Assembly: GCA_003514305.1 (NCBI GenBank)
Contig: DORE01000075.1
Location: 1 to 7,699, forward strand
Direction of reading: 5' to 3'
DNA length: 7,699 nucleotides
Source: Gammaproteobacteria bacterium
Lineage (GTDB): Bacteria; Pseudomonadota; Gammaproteobacteria; Pseudomonadales; Pseudohongiellaceae
Shown here: one piece after another, positions 1 through 6,869 of the stretch
Layout of the letters: each line of letters begins with the position of its first letter
Position numbering within the stretch: the first letter of the stretch is position 1
Program-made: the position numbers and the translations under genes
The notes under the pieces: model-generated
What the model saw: the letters and a program-made list of their open reading frames with translations, nothing else
Databases searched by the model: none
Told to the model about the DNA's origin: nothing

Positions 1-656
1 TCGCACCAGTTAGCCGGCAGAACCGGTTTGATGATTTCTTCCATTACTGCTTCCTGCAGATCAGGAAGTGAAATGCTGTCTTTGTGCTGGGTTGAGAGCA
101 CGACGGTGTCGATCCCCACCGGCTTTCCGTCTTCATATCGGAAGGTCAGCTGACTTTTGGCGTCCGGCTCAAGCCAGTCCAGCTTGCCGTTCTTGCGCAC
201 GTCTGATTGCTGCTTAACCAGCAGATGAGAGTAATATAGCGGTGCTGGCATCAAGACGTCGGTTTCATTAGTGGCGTAGCCAAACATCAGACCCTGATCG
301 CCGGCGCCCTGCTCGTGGTCCTCAGACTCGTCTACGCCCATCGCGATGTCGGGCGACTGTCTGCCGATCGCATTCACCACTGCACAGGTGTTGCAGTCGA
401 AACCGCTTTCTGAGTGGTTGTAACCGATATCATCTATCGTGTTACGCACCAGGCTTTCAACATCTACATAGGCCTCGGTTGTGATTTCTCCTGCCACCAT
501 CACCATGCCGGTTTTGACCAGTGTTTCGCAAGCGACACGCGAGCGCTTGTCCTGAGCAAGCAGTGCGTCGAGGATTGCGTCAGAAATCTGATCTGCCATC
601 TTGTCGGGATGTCCTTCCGAGACGGACTCCGAAGTGAATAAATGCGGTTCTGCCAT
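1..656 (-). CDS. metK: S-adenosylmethionine synthetase MetK, N-terminal 218 codons (runs off the left edge)
   Basis: MetK makes S-adenosylmethionine from methionine and ATP, releasing phosphate and pyrophosphate, in the cytoplasm. Translating the minus strand from the ATG at 656 gives a protein that aligns closely with E. coli MetK along its whole visible length. Visible signatures are HLFTSESVSEGHPDK at the start (GHPDK at residues 15–19, ATP-binding His16), VKTGMV at 48–53, the family signature GAGDQGLMFGYA at 117–128, and PDAKSQ at 164–169. About 218 of the usual 380–390 residues are present; the rest lies outside the window and there is no sign of damage. The start is supported by AAAGGA about 7 bases upstream of the ATG. 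It lies 41 bases downstream of the ArsR-methyltransferase gene on the same strand, so the two are probably co-transcribed and controlled through the palindrome at 1768–1795 (inference). Confidence 0.97.
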   Translation of the reverse strand, partial: MAEPHLFTSESVSEGHPDKMADQISDAILDALLAQDKRSRVACETLVKTGMVMVAGEITTEAYVDVESLVRNTIDDIGYNHSESGFDCNTCAVVNAIGRQSPDIAMGVDESEDHEQGAGDQGLMFGYATNETDVLMPAPLYYSHLLVKQQSDVRKNGKLDWLEPDAKSQLTFRYEDGKPVGIDTVVLSTQHKDSISLPDLQEAVMEEIIKPVLPANWC

Positions 657-675
657 TATGGTTTCCTTTGTCCCT

Positions 676-691
676 GTAGGATTATTCCTAC
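676..691 (-). other. Small hairpin in the regulator–metK gap
   Basis: A perfect 6-bp inverted repeat, GTAGGA / TCCTAC, is separated by four bases. It sits between the stop codon of the regulator gene and the metK ribosome binding site, six bases from the AAAGGA block. In the metK direction no U-run follows, so it is not an intrinsic terminator. It could tune metK translation or mark an mRNA processing site, or be chance. Confidence 0.35.
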
Positions 692-697
692 GTTTTG

Positions 698-1702
698 TTA
701 AGCGCCATGGGTATCTTTTTGAAATACGCGGATTTGTATTTGAAAACCATTACGTAAACTCAGAAAAGAGCTTTGACCGATTTTCAGTTTAGCCTTTAAT
801 GCCCAGTGGTTTAGATCATTTTCTTCAAACCCCAGCCATAAATCGCCGCAGGTGTCGCGCACCCAGTCCTGGTCGTGGGGGCTGAGCTCAACAACGAGCA
901 GGAAGCCCCTTTCTCGTAGTAACTCTGCGCAGTCCCGGAAGGTTCTGGCTGGCGAAGAAATATGATGAAGTACCATATCGAAGACAATCAGGTCGATGCG
1001 CACCCGCTCCTTTCTGGCAATGGCGGTGTCCCCAAGCATAAATTGCACGCCTTCAGTCCCGATTCTTTTGATTGCTTGCCTTGAGCGCTCCAGCATGTCG
1101 TTAGAATTGTCCAGGGCGGTTATGCCACTGAATTTACCCGCTAGCTGTGCGAGCAGTTGGCCTTCTCCTGGCCCTACTTCAAGCACGCTGGCATCCTGCT
1201 GCAACCCTAGACCATCTATCACGCTGAGCAGAGTTTTATGATAATCTGAGTGTTCTACGACAAGTCCTTGCTTCTCTCGAAATTTCTCCGCATTTTTGTT
1301 GAAGAAATTTAGCGAGAGCTGCGAGCGCTCGAGCTGAATTTGCTTGATCTTCTTTTCTTGCTCCGGCGGCAGTCCTAGCTGATCAATCTGTTCGAATAGA
1401 GTTGCCTTGATTTCGCGGCAATGATCCTCGTCCCTCAGGAAGTTGCGTCGATAGAAGATGGAGTTCCCTTCCCGTCGGGTTGTTACGACTTCGACGGTGG
1501 CGAGGATCTTGAGGTGATGACTGAGCGCTGACTGTTTGATATCCAGAATCCGACATAACTCCAGCACGCCAAAAGATTCGTTGCGCAGCAGGCGTAGGAT
1601 TTGCAGGCGAAGCTGGTCGGCCAATGCTTTGTAGAGCATTGCCAACTGGTCAAGATCGCTTCCCTCCATGACAAGCTGGGGGTGAAGGGCATGGATAGGC
1701 AT
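698..1702 (-). CDS. ArsR-family HTH regulator fused to a SAM-dependent methyltransferase domain (SahR-like)
   Basis: This is a two-domain transcriptional regulator. Numbering here is from the longest frame, which opens with TTG at 1720. Residues about 24–95 form an ArsR winged helix (LYKALADQLRLQIL, then the recognition segment ELCRILDIKQSALSHHLKIL and the wing TRREGNSIFYRR). Residues about 160–335 form a class I methyltransferase fold: motif I VLEVGPGEGQ at 179–188, acidic D204 in ALDNS, and DMVLHHI at 248–254. The ArsR metal-binding ELCVCD motif is absent, so a metal sensor is unlikely. The same architecture next to metK is known in Pseudomonas and in the SahR group, which control the SAH/methionine cycle; SAH or SAM sensing is inferred from this. 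The start is uncertain: ATG at 1702 is chosen, TTG 1720 and ATG 1669 are alternatives, and none has a clear Shine-Dalgarno. It is probably autoregulated through the palindrome upstream and co-transcribed with metK. Confidence 0.9.
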   Translation of the reverse strand: MPIHALHPQLVMEGSDLDQLAMLYKALADQLRLQILRLLRNESFGVLELCRILDIKQSALSHHLKILATVEVVTTRREGNSIFYRRNFLRDEDHCREIKATLFEQIDQLGLPPEQEKKIKQIQLERSQLSLNFFNKNAEKFREKQGLVVEHSDYHKTLLSVIDGLGLQQDASVLEVGPGEGQLLAQLAGKFSGITALDNSNDMLERSRQAIKRIGTEGVQFMLGDTAIARKERVRIDLIVFDMVLHHISSPARTFRDCAELLRERGFLLVVELSPHDQDWVRDTCGDLWLGFEENDLNHWALKAKLKIGQSSFLSLRNGFQIQIRVFQKDTHGA

Positions 1703-1732
1703 GGGAAAAAGTAGTTTCAATGCAAAATCTAA

Positions 1733-1757
1733 TTAGCAGAAGTTAGCAGCTTTAGCA
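1733..1757 (-). repeat. Three phased TGCTAA direct repeats
   Basis: On the minus strand the hexamer TGCTAA occurs three times, at 1757–1752, 1748–1743 and 1738–1733, with starts 9 and 10 bases apart, about one helical turn. They lie between the palindrome and the start of the regulator gene. The first copy coincides with a possible extended -10 element. They may be a second protein-binding array or overlapping promoter elements; chance cannot be excluded in such AT-rich DNA. Confidence 0.35.
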
Positions 1758-1778
1758 TCAAATTACAATCTATATCAA
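1749..1778 (-). promoter_or_regulatory. Possible sigma-70 promoter for the regulator–metK unit
   Basis: Reading leftwards, TTGATA (1778–1773, five of six consensus bases) is followed after 18 bases by TAAAGC (1754–1749), preceded by TG one base upstream as in extended -10 promoters. The -10 hexamer itself is poor. The -35 box lies inside the 28-bp palindrome, so a repressor bound there would block RNA polymerase. This is a motif match only. Confidence 0.35.
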
Positions 1779-1795
1779 AATATTTTGATATAGAT
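1768..1795. promoter_or_regulatory. Perfect 28-bp palindrome, probable operator of the ArsR-type regulator
   Basis: The half-site ATCTATATCAAAAT is followed directly by its exact reverse complement, giving 14+14 bases with no mismatch and no spacer. ArsR-family dimers bind AT-rich imperfect palindromes of roughly this size next to their own genes. This one sits 65 bases upstream of the preferred regulator start (ATG 1702) and 144 bases upstream of tkt, in the divergent region. It overlaps the candidate -35 box of the regulator–metK unit, which suggests autorepression. Control of tkt from the same site is possible but less obvious. The symmetry is read directly from the sequence; the assignment to the neighbouring regulator is inference. 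Confidence 0.75.
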
Positions 1796-1939
1796 ATCCT
1801 CGCTTTTTGTCGGCACTGTAGCTAATTGTTTGTAGGTAAGGGACAATACCAGCGTTCGTTAATTACCATTTTCGACCAAGCTGCCCTGCGAGCCGTCGCG
1901 AAAGACCGACACCGAGTCATGGCAAAGTAGGAGTGTTGA

Positions 1940-3931
1940 ATGACCGACGCTGTATCTCGTCGAGATTGCGCTAATGCCATCCGCGTCCTGAGCATGGATG
2001 CTGTGCAGAAAGCTGAATCTGGCCATCCCGGAGCACCTATGGGAATGGCCGACATTGCCGAAGTGCTGTGGCGTGATTTTCTTCGCCATAACCCCGGGAA
2101 CCCTCAATGGTTCAACCGGGATCGTTTCGTGTTGTCTAACGGTCACGGCTCCATGCTCATATATTCCCTTCTGCACTTAAACGGCTATGACCTGCCTATG
2201 TCGGAGTTGAAAAAATTCCGTCAGTTGCACTCAGCTACGCCGGGGCATCCAGAGTACGGTGAAACACCGGGTGTAGAGACTACCACTGGGCCGCTTGGTC
2301 AAGGTTTAGCCAATGCGGTCGGCATGGCCGTTGCGGAGAAAACTCTGGCGGCACAATTCAACCGTAACGGGCATGAGATCATTGATCATCACACCTATGT
2401 CTTTGCCGGAGACGGCTGTCTGATGGAAGGAATCTCTCATGAGGTGTGCTCATTAGCCGGCACCTTGAAGCTGGGAAAACTCATAGTGCTGTACGACGAC
2501 AACGGTATCTCCATCGATGGTGAAGTGGCAGAGTGGTTCTCCGATGACACGGCCAAGCGCTTTGAATCCTATGGCTGGCAGGTGCTCTCAGCGGATGGCC
2601 ACGATTCGGCTTCTGTTGCCATCGCCCTCAAGGCGGCGCAGGCAGCAGCGGACAAGCCCTCCCTGATCATCTGCAAAACCGTGATTGGCTTCGGCTCCCC
2701 GAACAAAGGCGGTACTGCTGCGACCCACGGAGCACCATTGGGAAAGCAAGAAGTTGCTGCAGTGCGAGATGAGTTGGGTTGGCCCCATGCACCGTTTGTT
2801 GTACCAGAAGATATCAAGGCGGCCTGGGACGCCACCGAAAAAGGCTTTGCCGCAGAGTCTGCCTGGAAAGAACAGTTGCTGGCTTATGAGGAGGAATACC
2901 CCGAGCTGGCACTGGAACTCGTGCGTCGACTCAAAGGTGAGCTGCCTGGAGAATTCAGTTCCAAGGCGGATGAGTATATACGGCAGTGTCAGCGGGCCGA
3001 GGACAATATCGCAAGCCGCAAAGCATCCCAGAATTGCATTGAAGCCTTTGGCGCCCTGTTGCCTGAACTGATCGGTGGCAGTGCGGACCTCACCGGCTCC
3101 AATTTGACCACCTGGTCTGGTAGTACTCCCGTCACCCGGGACGCCGGCGGTAACTATATTTACTACGGCGTTCGAGAATTCGGAATGACCGCTATGGCGT
3201 CTGGCATTGCCCTGCACGGCGGGTTCATCCCTTACACCGCCACATTCTTGATTTTCATGGAGTACGCTCGCAATGCGGTGCGCATGGCGGCGCTGATGAA
3301 GCAGCACAGTATTCTGGTGTACACCCACGACTCCATCGGTCAGGGTGAGGATGGCCCCACGCATCAGCCGATCGAACAGCTCACCGCGTTGAGGGCGACA
3401 CCTAATATGTCCGTCTGGCGACCCTGTGACAACGTTGAGTCCGCGGTCGCGTGGAAGGTATCACTTGAACGCAAAAGTGGACCGTCGGCGCTAGTGTTTT
3501 CCCGCCAGGGGGTCCCCCATCAGGCTCGAAACGCTGACCAACTTGCCAGCATCAGCCGAGGCGCCTATATACTGAAGGATTGCGAAGGTGTGCCAGAGGT
3601 GATTGTGATTGCGACCGGCTCCGAGGTACAAATCTGTATTGATGCGGTGCTCAGGCTTCAGGCTGGGGGGGTTGCGGCGCGGCTGGTCTCGATGCCTTGC
3701 GCTGATGTTTTTGAGGCGCAGGACCAAGACTATCGAGATACTGTTCTGCCGCCATCGGTGCGAAAGCGCGTTGCGGTGGAAGCGGCCGCGGTTGACTATT
3801 GGCACAAGTGGGTCGGCATGGATGGTCAGATCATAGGCATGCGAAGCTTCGGCGCTTCAGCACCGGGCGGCGTGCTGATGGGGCATTTTGGCTTCACTGC
3901 TGACGCGGTCGTCGCGGCGGCCGAAGCCTGA
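1940..3931 (+). CDS. tkt: Transketolase
   Basis: This thiamine-diphosphate enzyme moves two-carbon ketol units between sugar phosphates in the non-oxidative pentose phosphate pathway and makes erythrose-4-phosphate. The 663-residue product matches E. coli TktA in length and nearly throughout in sequence. Visible marks are ESGHPGAPMG at 26–35 (His29), SNGHGSM at 66–72, GVETTTGPLGQG at 111–122, the TPP/metal segment GDGCLMEG at 157–164 with YDDNGISIDG at 185–194, THGAPLG at 262–268, catalytic Glu413 in GVREFGMTAM, and THDSIGQGEDGPTHQP at 462–477. All three domains (TPP, pyrimidine-binding, C-terminal) are complete. The ATG has AGGAG six bases upstream (1929–1933). It is the first gene of the plus-strand cluster and is followed after 35 bases by epd, whose substrate it produces. 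No strong promoter was recognised in the 144-base leader after the palindrome. Confidence 0.97.
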   Translation: MTDAVSRRDCANAIRVLSMDAVQKAESGHPGAPMGMADIAEVLWRDFLRHNPGNPQWFNRDRFVLSNGHGSMLIYSLLHLNGYDLPMSELKKFRQLHSATPGHPEYGETPGVETTTGPLGQGLANAVGMAVAEKTLAAQFNRNGHEIIDHHTYVFAGDGCLMEGISHEVCSLAGTLKLGKLIVLYDDNGISIDGEVAEWFSDDTAKRFESYGWQVLSADGHDSASVAIALKAAQAAADKPSLIICKTVIGFGSPNKGGTAATHGAPLGKQEVAAVRDELGWPHAPFVVPEDIKAAWDATEKGFAAESAWKEQLLAYEEEYPELALELVRRLKGELPGEFSSKADEYIRQCQRAEDNIASRKASQNCIEAFGALLPELIGGSADLTGSNLTTWSGSTPVTRDAGGNYIYYGVREFGMTAMASGIALHGGFIPYTATFLIFMEYARNAVRMAALMKQHSILVYTHDSIGQGEDGPTHQPIEQLTALRATPNMSVWRPCDNVESAVAWKVSLERKSGPSALVFSRQGVPHQARNADQLASISRGAYILKDCEGVPEVIVIATGSEVQICIDAVLRLQAGGVAARLVSMPCADVFEAQDQDYRDTVLPPSVRKRVAVEAAAVDYWHKWVGMDGQIIGMRSFGASAPGGVLMGHFGFTADAVVAAAEA

Positions 3932-3966
3932 GAATTTTCTAGTCGCTTTCGAGTGTAACTGTCCGC

Positions 3967-4986
3967 ATGGCTTATCGACTTGCAATAAACGGTTTCGGCC
4001 GCATCGGGCGTTCAATATTGCGCGCGTTGTACGAATCTACCGATTACCCGTGCCTTCAGATCGTCGGGATCAACGACATTGCCGGCATTGAAACGTTGGC
4101 GCATCTTACGCGTTATGATAGTACTCACGGGCGCTTTCTGGGGACGGTTGAAGTGGAGCCAGACAGCGGCGGTCTGCTGATCAACGCCGATAGAATTGCA
4201 GTGAGTCAGACCAGCGATTTGTGTGCCCTTCCGTGGCAGGATCTGGAAGTCGATTTGGTTTTGGAGTGCAGCGGGGCTTTTACCGACCGGGTTCAGGCAG
4301 AATGCCACCTGCAATGTGGCGCGCGCCGGGTGCTGTTCTCCCAGCCCGCTGAAAGTGATGTCGATGCTACCCTGGTTTATGGAATAAACCATGAATTACT
4401 TTCCGCTGAGCACAGCATCGTCTCAAACGCTTCTTGCACCACCAATTGCATCGTGCCAGTCCTTCAGGCGCTGGATGAATCTTTTGGCTTGCTCTCCGGG
4501 GTGATCACGACCATCCATTCCGCTATGAACGACCAACCGGTCATTGACAGCTATCACAACTCCGATCTGCGAAAGACCCGTAGTGCCATGCAGTCCATTA
4601 TTCCGGTAAACACTGAGTTGGCAAGGGGAATCGAAAGAATCCTGCCGCACCTGCAAGGTTTGATAGAAGCGCAAGCGATACGCGTGCCAACTGTAAATGT
4701 TTCGGCTATGGACCTCACTGTCACCATAAAGCGCAGCTCCACCGCGGAGCAGGTCAACGATGCGCTGCGAGATTTTAGCAAACAGCTGCCGCCCAATGTT
4801 CTCGGGGTGAGCGATGAGTTGCTCGCTTCCTGTGACTATAACCACGACCCACGCTCAGCGGTAGTTGACTCTAATCAGACCCGGGTAGCATCAAACAATC
4901 TGGTGAAGCTGTTGGTTTGGTTTGACAATGAGTGGGCGTATGCAAATCGGATGCTGGATGTCGCTCAGCTCATGAGCCGCCAGTAA
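3967..4986 (+). CDS. epd: D-erythrose-4-phosphate dehydrogenase (GAPDH superfamily)
   Basis: Epd oxidises erythrose-4-phosphate with NAD+ to 4-phosphoerythronate, the first step of the DXP-dependent pyridoxal phosphate route. The 339-residue protein has the Rossmann start INGFGRIGR (7–15), the active site SNASCTTNC with Cys157, and general base His184. The context of that histidine, TTIHSAMNDQ, and FSQPAESDVDATLVYG agree with E. coli Epd (HSAMHDQ, DLDATVVYG) rather than glycolytic GAPDH (HSYT/HAYTxDQ). The C-terminal NHDPRSAVVD and LVWFDNEWAYANRMLD are also Epd-like. Epd and GAPDH overlap in chemistry, so some glyceraldehyde-3-phosphate activity cannot be excluded. No convincing Shine-Dalgarno precedes the ATG; the only GAG is 13 bases away. 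Translation may depend on coupling with tkt 35 bases upstream. Its substrate comes from the transketolase encoded next to it. Confidence 0.92.
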   Translation: MAYRLAINGFGRIGRSILRALYESTDYPCLQIVGINDIAGIETLAHLTRYDSTHGRFLGTVEVEPDSGGLLINADRIAVSQTSDLCALPWQDLEVDLVLECSGAFTDRVQAECHLQCGARRVLFSQPAESDVDATLVYGINHELLSAEHSIVSNASCTTNCIVPVLQALDESFGLLSGVITTIHSAMNDQPVIDSYHNSDLRKTRSAMQSIIPVNTELARGIERILPHLQGLIEAQAIRVPTVNVSAMDLTVTIKRSSTAEQVNDALRDFSKQLPPNVLGVSDELLASCDYNHDPRSAVVDSNQTRVASNNLVKLLVWFDNEWAYANRMLDVAQLMSRQ

Positions 4987-5069
4987 CCCCCAGATGTTTA
5001 TGAGAGTCGTGGTGCCGAGGTTGAGATCAGCCCTTTTGTCACGGATTAATTGAACTGCGAGGTTTAACC

Positions 5070-6245
5070 ATGTCTTTTCTGCGCATGAACGAACTGGACT
5101 TGACCGAAAAGCGGGTGGTGATTCGCGAGGATCTCAACGTGCCACTGACGGCAGGTGAAGTCAGTAACGACGGCCGGATTCGGGCGGCGCTGCCAACCCT
5201 GGAGCTTGCCTTGGAATCAGCGGCGCAGGTTATCGTAATGTCTCATCTGGGCCGTCCAAGGGAGGGGTTAGCTGTGGCAGAGCAGGCTGACTTCTCGCTC
5301 GCTCCCGTTGCAAGGCACCTCGGTCAGCTGCTAAATCGGGAGATCCCTGTGATCTCAGGTTATCTTGAAGACCCGGCCGCCGTTGGTTCGGAGCGTCTCG
5401 TCATGCTGGAAAACGTACGAATCAATAAGGGCGAACAGTCGAATGATTCTGAACTCGCCAAGGCATACGCCAAACTTTGCGACGTTTTCGTGATGGATGC
5501 CTTTGGTACTGCCCATCGCGCTCAGGCCAGCACCCACGGTTTGGCTGAATTTGCCGATATTTCCTGTGCCGGTCCCCTGCTAGCTGGAGAACTCGATGCA
5601 CTGCAGCGCGCTCTTGCCAGACCCAAGCGCCCTATGATCGCCGTTGTTGGTGGCGCCAAAGTCTCCAGCAAGCTTGAGGTACTTAACAATCTGGCATGCT
5701 CTGTCGATCATCTTATTGTTGGCGGTGGCATTGCGAACACTTTCCTGCTGGCGCAGGGCGTCAACATTGGCCGATCTCTGTGTGAACCCAATTTGGTGGG
5801 CACCGCGACCGCGTTGTTGGAGCGTACCCATATTCCGCTGCCGTCTGACGTTGTTGTGGCCAAGACTTTTAGTGCGGACGCCGACGCGACGGTCAAATTG
5901 GTGGCTGAAATTGCCGACGATGATCTTATAATGGATATAGGTCCTGAGTCAGCTGAGTCGCTTGCCGCGTTGATTGGTGATTCTTCCACCCTCCTCTGGA
6001 ATGGGCCGGTGGGCGTCTTTGAATTTGATCGCTTTGCGGCGGGCACTCGCCGTCTGGCGCAGGCTATTGCGGAAAGCGAGGGGTTTTCATTGGCTGGTGG
6101 TGGCGAAACAATTGCCGCGATCGACAAGTTTGGGATCACTGATTCGATGTCCTATATCTCGACAGGCGGCGGCGCGTTTCTGGAATATGTTCAGGGAATC
6201 GATCTGCCGGCAGTGGCGATGCTAAAACGCCGACGAGAAAAGTAA
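5070..6245 (+). CDS. pgk: Phosphoglycerate kinase
   Basis: This enzyme transfers phosphate between 1,3-bisphosphoglycerate and ADP in glycolysis, and the reverse in gluconeogenesis or carbon fixation. The 391-residue product is complete and matches E. coli Pgk closely. The N-terminal lobe has IREDLNVP (18–25), Arg37, SHLGRP (58–63), LENVRINKGE (113–122) and DAFGTAHRAQASTHG (143–157). The hinge and nucleotide lobe have VVGGAKVSSK (192–201), IVGGGIANTF (216–225), LWNGPVGVFE (309–318), LAGGGET (341–347) and STGGGAFLE (364–372). The isoleucine in VRINKG replaces the usual aromatic residue, a mild change. The ATG has GAGG 7 bases upstream. It follows epd after an 83-base gap with no recognisable gene or terminator, so it is probably in the same operon. 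The aldolase gene that usually follows is only a relic here. Confidence 0.97.
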   Translation: MSFLRMNELDLTEKRVVIREDLNVPLTAGEVSNDGRIRAALPTLELALESAAQVIVMSHLGRPREGLAVAEQADFSLAPVARHLGQLLNREIPVISGYLEDPAAVGSERLVMLENVRINKGEQSNDSELAKAYAKLCDVFVMDAFGTAHRAQASTHGLAEFADISCAGPLLAGELDALQRALARPKRPMIAVVGGAKVSSKLEVLNNLACSVDHLIVGGGIANTFLLAQGVNIGRSLCEPNLVGTATALLERTHIPLPSDVVVAKTFSADADATVKLVAEIADDDLIMDIGPESAESLAALIGDSSTLLWNGPVGVFEFDRFAAGTRRLAQAIAESEGFSLAGGGETIAAIDKFGITDSMSYISTGGGAFLEYVQGIDLPAVAMLKRRREK

Positions 6246-6270
6246 CCCACAAGCTGGCAGCAATGGGTTA
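6243..6270 (+). other. Stem-loop at the pgk stop codon
   Basis: TAACCCA (which includes the pgk stop) and TGGGTTA form a perfect 7-bp inverted repeat around a 14-base loop containing GCTGGCAGC. No T-run follows, so it is not a standard intrinsic terminator. It may protect the 3' end of the pgk message or have no function. Confidence 0.3.
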
Positions 6271-6479
6271 GAACGACTTGAAGGTGTATAAGAGAAGAAC
6301 GGATTAACTATTGTCAATTCGAGGCAACTTGGAAATAATCTCGGTCACATGGATGCTTTGTAAGACATCACTACCACGCTGGTTTCCGACGCTAGGTAAC
6401 CCTTGAGACCACCAGCAAGACCCAGGGTGTCATCTGCGGATCAACCTCGTAGTCATGGGAAAACACGAGACGAATTATC
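6271..6479. other. Non-coding spacer, possibly decayed DNA between pgk and the fba relic
   Basis: No open frame of useful length, RNA gene or repeat was seen on either strand. Short stretches faintly recall the start of a pyruvate kinase gene: AGAAGAACG at 6293, ATTGTC at 6310 and GCAACTTGG at 6324, in the order expected for RRTKIVATLG but in shifted frames. Some bacteria have pgk–pyk–fba order, which is why this was considered. The resemblance is too weak to call a pseudogene. Confidence 0.3.
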
Positions 6480-6860
6480 ATTGCACTTGTCAGCTTGAGA
6501 CAGAACCTTGATCGCACTGCTGGCAACGACTGCAGCGTTCCTGCCTCAAACGCAAGCAAACTCGAGCAGGTTCGTACTATCGTGGAGGTCGCTGATGAAG
6601 TGAATAGTCCATTGCTCCCGCAAGCGTTAGGCGCCGCGTGCCAGTTCGTCAGGTCCGATATGCCCAGGCATTTGATTCAGGCGTATATTGATAGGTTACC
6701 CAATATTCCCATCGTGATGCATCAGGACCATCGGGTGTCGCTCAGAGCGTGTTTGCGCCCCATCCAGCTGGACTCCTCAGTGGTAAAAGCCCCTGCAGCC
6801 AAGAAGAGGTTTCCGAACGATACCAGAGCGCCGTTGGAAGCGGGCGATCTGCTCCAATAG
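6480..6860 (+). pseudogene. fba: Relic of class II fructose-bisphosphate aldolase (5' third only)
   Basis: The intact enzyme splits fructose-1,6-bisphosphate into two triose phosphates. Translation from 6480 gives IALVSLRQNLD, then VPASNASKLEQVRTIVEVAD, NSPLLPQALGAA, RHLIQAYIDRLPNIPIVMHQDH and RPIQLDSSVV. This is collinear with the family's MALISLRQ.LDHA, GVPAFNVNNLEQ, DSPVIVQASAGAR, FPHIPVVMHQDHG and SIQLGFSSVMMDGS. The start ATG has become ATT (6480–6482). FNVN is now SNAS, QASAGA is QALGAA, and the glycine after MHQDH is Arg. About nine codons that should contain MMDGS are missing near 6783. The following KAPA..TR..LE still fits KTPAS..TR..VE of the family. After about 125 codons a TAG ends the frame; the remaining two thirds, with the GTSHG and NxDTD motifs, are absent. 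Its place right after pgk is where fba lies in related genomes. A short repurposed protein is possible, because the frame carries no internal stop and could start at TTG 6495. Confidence 0.8.
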
Positions 6861-6869
6861 ATTTCAGGC

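Noticed and set aside
1919..1930. Tiny frame MAK-stop just before tkt, overlapping its Shine-Dalgarno
   Set aside because: Only three codons without its own binding site; nothing suggests attenuation.
1796..1939. Riboswitch or other structured leader upstream of tkt
   Set aside because: No convincing stems or known SAM, SAH or TPP riboswitch core could be found by eye.
2588..3364. Long open frame on the minus strand inside tkt (258 codons)
   Set aside because: It is antisense to a fully conserved transketolase and its translation resembles no known family; it is a shadow of tkt codon use.
4993..5052. A 19-codon frame in the epd–pgk gap
   Set aside because: No Shine-Dalgarno and no recognisable sequence; such frames are expected by chance.
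5708..6139. Minus-strand frame inside pgk (143 codons)
   Set aside because: Antisense to conserved pgk sequence, with no recognisable domain.
6243..6270. Rho-independent terminator after pgk
   Set aside because: The stem is followed by mixed sequence, not a T-run, so it is listed only as a stem-loop.
6801..6857. End of the aldolase relic read as the C-terminal KVNIDTDLRLA motif joined by a large internal deletion
   Set aside because: A collinear fit to the KTPAS..TR..VE segment that directly follows MMDGS in class II aldolases needs only a deletion of about nine codons and keeps the order, so it is preferred.
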